In this document: positions 7,301 through 10,587 of the stretch, piece after piece | Layout of the letters: every line of letters starts with the position of its first letter | Position numbering within the stretch: position 1 is the first letter of the stretch | NCBI GenBank assembly: GCA_017407305.1 | Contig: JAFQWS010000021.1 | Location: 1 to 10,587 of the forward strand | Reading direction: 5' to 3' | Length of the DNA: 10,587 nt | DNA from: Clostridia bacterium | GTDB lineage: Bacteria > Bacillota > Clostridia > Christensenellales > CAG-314 | The notes under the pieces: generated by a model | Databases searched by the model: none | Seen by the model: only the letters and a program-made list of their open reading frames with translations | Told to the model about the DNA's origin: nothing | Translations under genes and position numbers: made by a program

Positions 7301-7568
7301 AAACAAACCATTGACATTTATGCTTTTGGCATTGACACTGATATTGGTAATTCTTATCAGTGTTTTGATGGTGCAACTTACACAACTTACCAGTTTGTCT
7401 AGACAAGTTGCCTATTACAACCAACTTCGTGAAGAAATTGGCGCAGAAATCAACGACAGACAAGATTTTTTGGAATTTAAACAAACTTACCAATATATTT
7501 ACGAACACGCAACCGAATTGGGTTTGGGCGTTCCAACCGACGCACAATGGATTTGGTCGGGAAATTAA
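7284..7568 (+). CDS. divIC: DivIC/FtsB-like septum formation initiator protein
   Basis: This is a 94-residue bitopic membrane protein of the FtsB/DivIC family, which joins the FtsL and FtsQ/DivIB divisome subcomplex at the septum. A short basic cytoplasmic tail (MKAIFKNKP) leads into one transmembrane segment at about 10-29. A heptad-like helical stretch follows (about 30-56, TQLTSLSRQVAYYNQLREEI), then a C-terminal region with EHATELGLGVPTDAQWIW, resembling the ARxxLGMVxPxE block of the family. The start at 7284 is preceded by GAGGA (7275-7279) and lies inside the last 17 bp of yabQ. The order yabP-yabQ-divIC is the same as in B. subtilis, which is the strongest support. The coiled coil is short and sequence conservation is low, so another FtsL/FtsB-like protein cannot be excluded. 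It abuts mntP with no gap. Confidence 0.75.
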   Translation: MKAIFKNKPLTFMLLALTLILVILISVLMVQLTQLTSLSRQVAYYNQLREEIGAEINDRQDFLEFKQTYQYIYEHATELGLGVPTDAQWIWSGN

Positions 7569-8126
7569 ATGACAACGGTATTTTTATTAGCATTAGGCTT
7601 ATCTATGGACGCATTTGCTGTAACCATCTCTAACGTGATGTGTTACAGCAATTTGAATATTAAGGGCAAAATTGCCATGCCCATCACTTTTGGCATCTTT
7701 CAAGGGCTTATGCCTTTGATTGGCTTTTTGTTGGGTGCTATGTTTGCATCTCAAGTGGAAAACATTGCCCATTGGATTGCTCTTGCAATTTTGACATTTT
7801 TGGGCATTAGAACCATTGTGGAAAGCATCAAAGAACGCAAAGAACAATGTGACGTGCACCCTTTTGACGCAAAACTTTTGTTTACACAAGCAATCGCCAC
7901 CAGCATTGATGCTTTGGCAGTTGGTGTGACCTTGGCAGTTTCCGTTCCTTTGCGCATAGTAGTATCGGTGTCCATTATCGCCGTCGTCACGATGGCAATG
8001 TGCTTTGTCGGTTTGTACATTGGAAAGGTTGCAGGAAAGTTTTTCAAAGACTATGCAGGAATTTTTGGTGGTGCAGTGCTTATTGCTATTGGCCTCAAAA
8101 TTTTCATTGAACATTACGTAGGTTAA
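7569..8126 (+). CDS. mntP: Manganese efflux pump MntP (DUF204 family)
   Basis: This is a six-helix inner-membrane exporter that removes excess Mn2+ from the cytoplasm. At 185 residues it has the family's usual length. The two homologous halves each carry the family mark: GLSMDAFAVTISN in helix 1 (Asp14) and TSIDALAVGVTLA in the second half (Asp114), the intramembrane acidic residues expected for metal transport. FQGLMPLIGFLLG (44-56) and IGKVAGKFFKDYAGIFGG are also typical. A charged loop (about 85-100, ESIKERKEQCDVHPFD) separates the halves. The ATG directly follows the DivIC-like stop with zero spacing and only a weak GGGAAA upstream, so it probably depends on coupled translation. The yybP-ykoY Mn2+ riboswitch that often precedes mntP has no room here. 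The alternative YtaF sporulation membrane protein of the same superfamily is possible given the neighbours, though length and motifs favour MntP. Confidence 0.85.
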   Translation: MTTVFLLALGLSMDAFAVTISNVMCYSNLNIKGKIAMPITFGIFQGLMPLIGFLLGAMFASQVENIAHWIALAILTFLGIRTIVESIKERKEQCDVHPFDAKLLFTQAIATSIDALAVGVTLAVSVPLRIVVSVSIIAVVTMAMCFVGLYIGKVAGKFFKDYAGIFGGAVLIAIGLKIFIEHYVG

Positions 8127-8128
8127 AA

Positions 8129-9301
8129 ATGAAAAAACAAGTAAGACTTGCCAGCAAATTTTTAATAAATTGCGCACGTACCTTTTATGGCAACGGATTT
8201 GCCAAAAAACTTAATTTGGAGATTGAAGGCGATTTGGCGGGCTTGAAGCCACCTTTTATCGTTATGGCCAATCACACGTCCTTTGCCGATTTGGTGGCAA
8301 TAGCAAGGGCTTTACGCCCTCATCCGTTTAATACGGTCGTTGCTGTGTCGCAAAAGACCAATCATCCCTTGATTTTTGGCATTTTGGGGGTCATTACCAA
8401 ACGTCAGTTTTCGTCTGACTATACCGTCATAAAGCAAATTAAAAGTGTTTTGCAACGTGGTGGCAACGTTTTGGTGTATCCCGAAGGAAAATTGTCGGTA
8501 GATGGTCGTCCCAATCCCGTTCAACCTTCCTTTGCAAAAATGGTGAAAATGCTCAACGTTCCATTGGTGTCCATTATGGTACACGGTGGCTACTTGTTCC
8601 GTCCACGTTGGTCGCTTTCGAGAAGAAAGGTCAGCCTTCGTGCAAACGTAGAAATTTTGACCTTGGAGCAAATCAAGTCAATGACGTCGGAAAGCCTCAA
8701 TCAATACGTTCAAGAAAGATTTGCCACAATCAACGATTACGCCTATCAATTGGAAAACAAAATTGCCGTCCAAAGTGAAGACTTGGTGGAAGGTTTGCAC
8801 ACGATATTGTATCAGTGCCCCCATTGTGGACAAAAGTTTTATATGCAAACTGCAGGCAACAAAATTGCTTGCCTAAAATGTGGTGCAGTGGCAACAATGA
8901 ACCAATACGGCGAATTATCCAGCAAAAAGATTGCCTACGACAACGTTTGCCGTTGGTACGATTGGCAACGAGAAGAAGCAAAAAAAGAAGTGCAACAACC
9001 TGGTTACACTTTTACAACTTCTTGTTTTATTCAAAAATTGAACGACAAAAAAGGGTTTGTCGATTTGGGAAATGGTACACTTGTTCATGACAAACAAGGT
9101 TTTACTCTCACCTTGCCCGACCAACAAGTGGTGCAGTTTGACAATGGAGCACTGCCTTCGTTGTCTTTTGAACACGATTATTTGCAACTCAGTTGCACGT
9201 TGGCGACTTACAAGGTTATTTTCCCCAAAGAAAATACTGTCGGACAAACGGCATATTTAAATTTGGCAGTGGAAGAGTTGTACAAATTGCAACACAATTA
9301 A
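8129..9301 (+). CDS. PlsC-like 1-acylglycerol-3-phosphate acyltransferase with C-terminal zinc ribbon
   Basis: This 390-residue protein is probably a membrane-associated glycerolipid acyltransferase. Residues about 25-200 are a PlsC/LPLAT domain with the catalytic HX4D motif NHTSFAD (His49, Asp54) and the substrate-binding motif YPEGKLSVDG (Pro118-Glu119-Gly120). The VPLVSIMVHGGYLF stretch (144-157) fits motif IV. Next comes an unusual rubredoxin-like zinc ribbon, CPHC (230-233) and CLKC (248-251), spaced 14 residues apart. The roughly 130-residue C-terminal part is rich in short strands and has no domain I recognise. Classical PlsC is about 240 residues, so this is an extended form. No clear transmembrane helix or signal peptide is seen. 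The gene starts 2 bp after mntP with a poor ribosome site, so coupling is likely. Its stop overlaps that of the convergent small gene. The acyl transfer role is from family knowledge; acceptor and zinc binding are inferred. Confidence 0.8.
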   Translation: MKKQVRLASKFLINCARTFYGNGFAKKLNLEIEGDLAGLKPPFIVMANHTSFADLVAIARALRPHPFNTVVAVSQKTNHPLIFGILGVITKRQFSSDYTVIKQIKSVLQRGGNVLVYPEGKLSVDGRPNPVQPSFAKMVKMLNVPLVSIMVHGGYLFRPRWSLSRRKVSLRANVEILTLEQIKSMTSESLNQYVQERFATINDYAYQLENKIAVQSEDLVEGLHTILYQCPHCGQKFYMQTAGNKIACLKCGAVATMNQYGELSSKKIAYDNVCRWYDWQREEAKKEVQQPGYTFTTSCFIQKLNDKKGFVDLGNGTLVHDKQGFTLTLPDQQVVQFDNGALPSLSFEHDYLQLSCTLATYKVIFPKENTVGQTAYLNLAVEELYKLQHN

Positions 9302-9435
9302 AGGTCGTCGGCATCTTGTACGGGCAAACCTTTGCATTTGCCTGTATAACTGCCGTTTGGATCAAAATTTTCCGATTCCATAACCTTTGTCAGTTCACTC
9401 ATTTTCTTTTTGATTAGAATTTCTTTTTTCGTCAT
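9298..9435 (-). CDS. Small conserved-looking hypothetical protein, 45 aa
   Basis: A short frame on the minus strand runs from the ATG at 9435-9433 to a TAA at 9300-9298, encoding 45 residues. The N-terminal part is strongly basic and helical (MTKKEILIKKKMSELTKVME). The C-terminal half reads DPNGSYTGKCKGLPVQDADD plus a final Leu. I believe the combination DPxGSYTG followed by PVQDADDL at the terminus recurs in small uncharacterised clostridial proteins, but this is from memory and unsearched. There is no signal peptide or membrane segment; Cys34 is the only cysteine. The stop overlaps that of the convergent acyltransferase gene by 2 bases, tail to tail, typical of a real gene boundary. An in-frame TGA upstream limits any N-terminal extension. 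No good ribosome site or promoter is visible, and the PFOR terminator lies between it and nifJ. Function unknown. Confidence 0.6.
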   Translation of the reverse strand: MTKKEILIKKKMSELTKVMESENFDPNGSYTGKCKGLPVQDADDL

Positions 9436-9473
9436 ATTGTTAGTGTGAGCAATTGAAATAATAATTAAACTTC

Positions 9474-9502
9474 AAGACAGCAAGAGTTGCTGTCTTTTTT
9501 TT
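9474..9502 (+). terminator. Intrinsic terminator of the yabP-to-acyltransferase operon
   Basis: A 10-bp stem, AAGACAGCAA (9474-9483) with TTGCTGTCTT (9487-9496), encloses the 3-base loop GAG. It continues into a run of T to 9502. The T tract exists only in the plus direction. It lies about 170 bp after the acyltransferase stop, so the plus transcript would cross the whole antisense 45-aa gene first. Confidence 0.82.
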
Positions 9503-9505
9503 GCA

Positions 9506-9538
9506 ACAAAAAGGCGAGTGCATTTGCACTCGCCTTTT
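9506..9538 (-). terminator. Intrinsic terminator of the PFOR gene (nifJ)
   Basis: A 13-bp stem, AAAAGGCGAGTGC (9509-9521) with GCACTCGCCTTTT (9526-9538), has the 4-base loop ATTT. On the minus strand the stem is followed by a T run (complement of 9507-9512) and starts 14 bp after the nifJ stop. The plus-strand side also has four T, so weak bidirectional use is possible. Confidence 0.85.
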
Positions 9539-9552
9539 ATTAGTTGAAATAA

Positions 9553-10587
9553 TTATTTGTTTGCAAGATTTTTATACGTTTCCAATCTACGTTTGGAATC
9601 TTCTTCGTTCTTTTCAAACAATTTTTCTGCAATTTGAGGTTTTGTTTTGAGCAAGCTTGCGTATCTTGTTTCACTTCTGATGAAGTCTTGATAGCTACCC
9701 GTGGGATCTTTGCTGTCCAAAGTGAAGGGGTTTTTGCCTTCTTCAACCAATGCAGGGTTGTATCTATAAAGTTGCCAATAACCGCAATCTACTGCACGTT
9801 TGATTTCTTCTTGGGATTTGCCCATGTTGATGCCGTGGTTGATGCAAGGTGCATAAGCAATGATGAGGGAAGGTCCGTGATATGCTTCTGCTTCCGTCAA
9901 TGCTTTTACAAGTTGAGCTTGGCTTGCGCCCATACCAACTTGAGCAACGTAAACGTAGCCATAGCTCATTGCCATCATACCCAAGTCTTTTTTCTTGGTG
10001 CGTTTACCTGCTGCTGCAAATTTTGCAACTGCGCCTGTGGGGGAAGACTTACTTGCTTGACCGCCTGTGTTGGAGTAAACTTCTGTGTCAACTACCAATA
10101 TGTTGACGTCTTCGCCTTGTGCAAGAACGTGGTCCAATCCGCCGTAACCGATATCGTATGCCCAGCCGTCGCCACCGAAGATCCAAATGGATTTTTTGAC
10201 GAGTTCGTCTTTGTTTTTAAGGATATCTTGTGCAATGGGTTTTGCTTGACCTTTTGCGTTTTCCAACAATGTAATCAATTCAGCACTTGCTTTTTTGCTA
10301 CCTTCTGCATCGAACATATTGTCGATCCAGTTTTGGCAAATATCTTTGTGTGCTTGTTTTTTGTAGATGGAAATAAGTTGTTCAAGTTGACCTTTGATCT
10401 TGTTACGTCTTTGGTTTACTGCAAGGTTGAAGCCGAAGCCGAATTCTGCGTTGTCTTCAAACAAGCTGTTTGCCCATGCAGGACCGTGACCGTCTTTGTT
10501 TACTGTGTAAGGGCAACTGGGTGCGCTACCGCCGTAAATGGAAGAGCAACCTGTTGCGTTTGCAACCATCATTCTGTCGCCAAACAA
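9553..10587 (-). CDS. nifJ: Pyruvate:ferredoxin (flavodoxin) oxidoreductase, C-terminal third (truncated by window edge)
   Basis: This is the C-terminal 344-345 residues of the large homodimeric iron-sulfur/TPP enzyme that oxidises pyruvate to acetyl-CoA and CO2 with reduction of ferredoxin, central to anaerobic fermentation. Full-length family members are about 1,170-1,190 residues; the N-terminal two thirds lie beyond base 10587. The visible part is the TPP-binding domain and tail. FGDRMMVANATGCSSIYGG holds a cluster-ligand cysteine (residue 14 here). GPAWANSLFEDNAEFG is the conserved segment after it. GDGWAYDIGYGG (139-150) through YSNTGGQASKSSPTGAVAKF (171-190) is the TPP/Mg2+ motif. APCINHGINMG (246-256) holds another cysteine expected to ligate the TPP-proximal [4Fe-4S] cluster. 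The frame is intact to its TAA at 9555-9553, followed by a strong terminator. The operon context upstream is not visible. Confidence 0.96.
   Translation of the reverse strand: MFGDRMMVANATGCSSIYGGSAPSCPYTVNKDGHGPAWANSLFEDNAEFGFGFNLAVNQRRNKIKGQLEQLISIYKKQAHKDICQNWIDNMFDAEGSKKASAELITLLENAKGQAKPIAQDILKNKDELVKKSIWIFGGDGWAYDIGYGGLDHVLAQGEDVNILVVDTEVYSNTGGQASKSSPTGAVAKFAAAGKRTKKKDLGMMAMSYGYVYVAQVGMGASQAQLVKALTEAEAYHGPSLIIAYAPCINHGINMGKSQEEIKRAVDCGYWQLYRYNPALVEEGKNPFTLDSKDPTGSYQDFIRSETRYASLLKTKPQIAEKLFEKNEEDSKRRLETYKNLANK

Noticed and set aside
6968..7568. Mn2+ riboswitch (yybP-ykoY) upstream of mntP
   Set aside because: mntP abuts the DivIC-like stop and the upstream bases are coding, so no leader space exists.
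7599..8177. Minus-strand open frame of 192 codons opposite mntP
   Set aside because: It is Cys/His/Asn-rich antisense noise over a complete MntP frame.
9302..9417. Plus-strand extension frame through 9193-9417 after the acyltransferase
   Set aside because: It is hydrophobic/Phe-rich with no ribosome site, and it is antisense to the better supported 45-residue minus-strand gene.
9436..9473. Promoter for the 45-residue gene (TTGCTG or TTGAAG with AT-rich -10 candidates)
   Set aside because: No pair of boxes had both a good match and a 16-18 bp spacer, so no promoter is called.
1..10587. Mobile elements, CRISPR arrays, tRNA/rRNA genes, toxin-antitoxin or phage-defence modules
   Set aside because: No transposase, terminal inverted repeats, spaced direct repeats, tRNA-like cloverleaf or defence-type domain was seen. 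The region is nearly filled by recognisable chromosomal genes.

Overview
The window looks like a chromosomal segment from an anaerobic, probably spore-forming member of the Clostridia (Bacillota), perhaps an uncultured gut-type lineage. The reasons are a yabP-yabQ-divIC sporulation/division block, a pyruvate:ferredoxin oxidoreductase gene (anaerobic metabolism), a Bacillus-like nucleoside ABC transporter of the NupOPQ (YufOPQ) type, AT-rich intergenic spacers, AGGAGG-type ribosome binding sites and short stem-plus-T-run terminators. The species cannot be named from this sequence. Protein identifications come from recognising motifs by eye, not from database searches.

Layout. 1-3776 (+): the 3' part of a nucleoside uptake ABC operon: an ATPase cut by the window edge, then two permeases, ending in a perfectly palindromic terminator. 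3837-5105 (-): serS, convergent with the transporter operon and sharing that terminator. 5106-5247: a 142-bp divergent promoter region between serS and cysS, too short for two T-box leaders. 5248-6633 (+): cysS with its own terminator. 6720-9301 (+): a tightly packed five-gene operon, yabP, yabQ, a DivIC/FtsB-like gene, mntP and a PlsC-type acyltransferase with an added zinc ribbon. It is preceded by a candidate sporulation sigma-E-like promoter. 9298-9435 (-): a small 45-residue gene, tail to tail with the acyltransferase and lying inside the 3' region of the plus-strand transcript. 9474-9538: two adjacent terminators, one for each direction. 9553-10587 (-): the C-terminal third of pyruvate:ferredoxin oxidoreductase, running off the right edge.

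How it fits together. The two tRNA synthetases, the PFOR and the transporter are housekeeping or metabolic genes. The 6720-9301 block is the coherent accessory unit. YabP and YabQ act in the mother cell during spore coat and cortex formation in Bacillus, and DivIC belongs to the septal division complex. MntP exports manganese and the acyltransferase probably makes or remodels phospholipid, so both are membrane functions. Every junction in this block is overlapping, abutting or 2 bp apart, so co-transcription is very likely.

I found no mobile element, CRISPR array, tRNA or rRNA, and no clear undescribed multi-gene system. The most unusual items are the 45-aa antisense-positioned gene, the acyltransferase/zinc-ribbon fusion, and the attachment of mntP and that acyltransferase to a sporulation operon.
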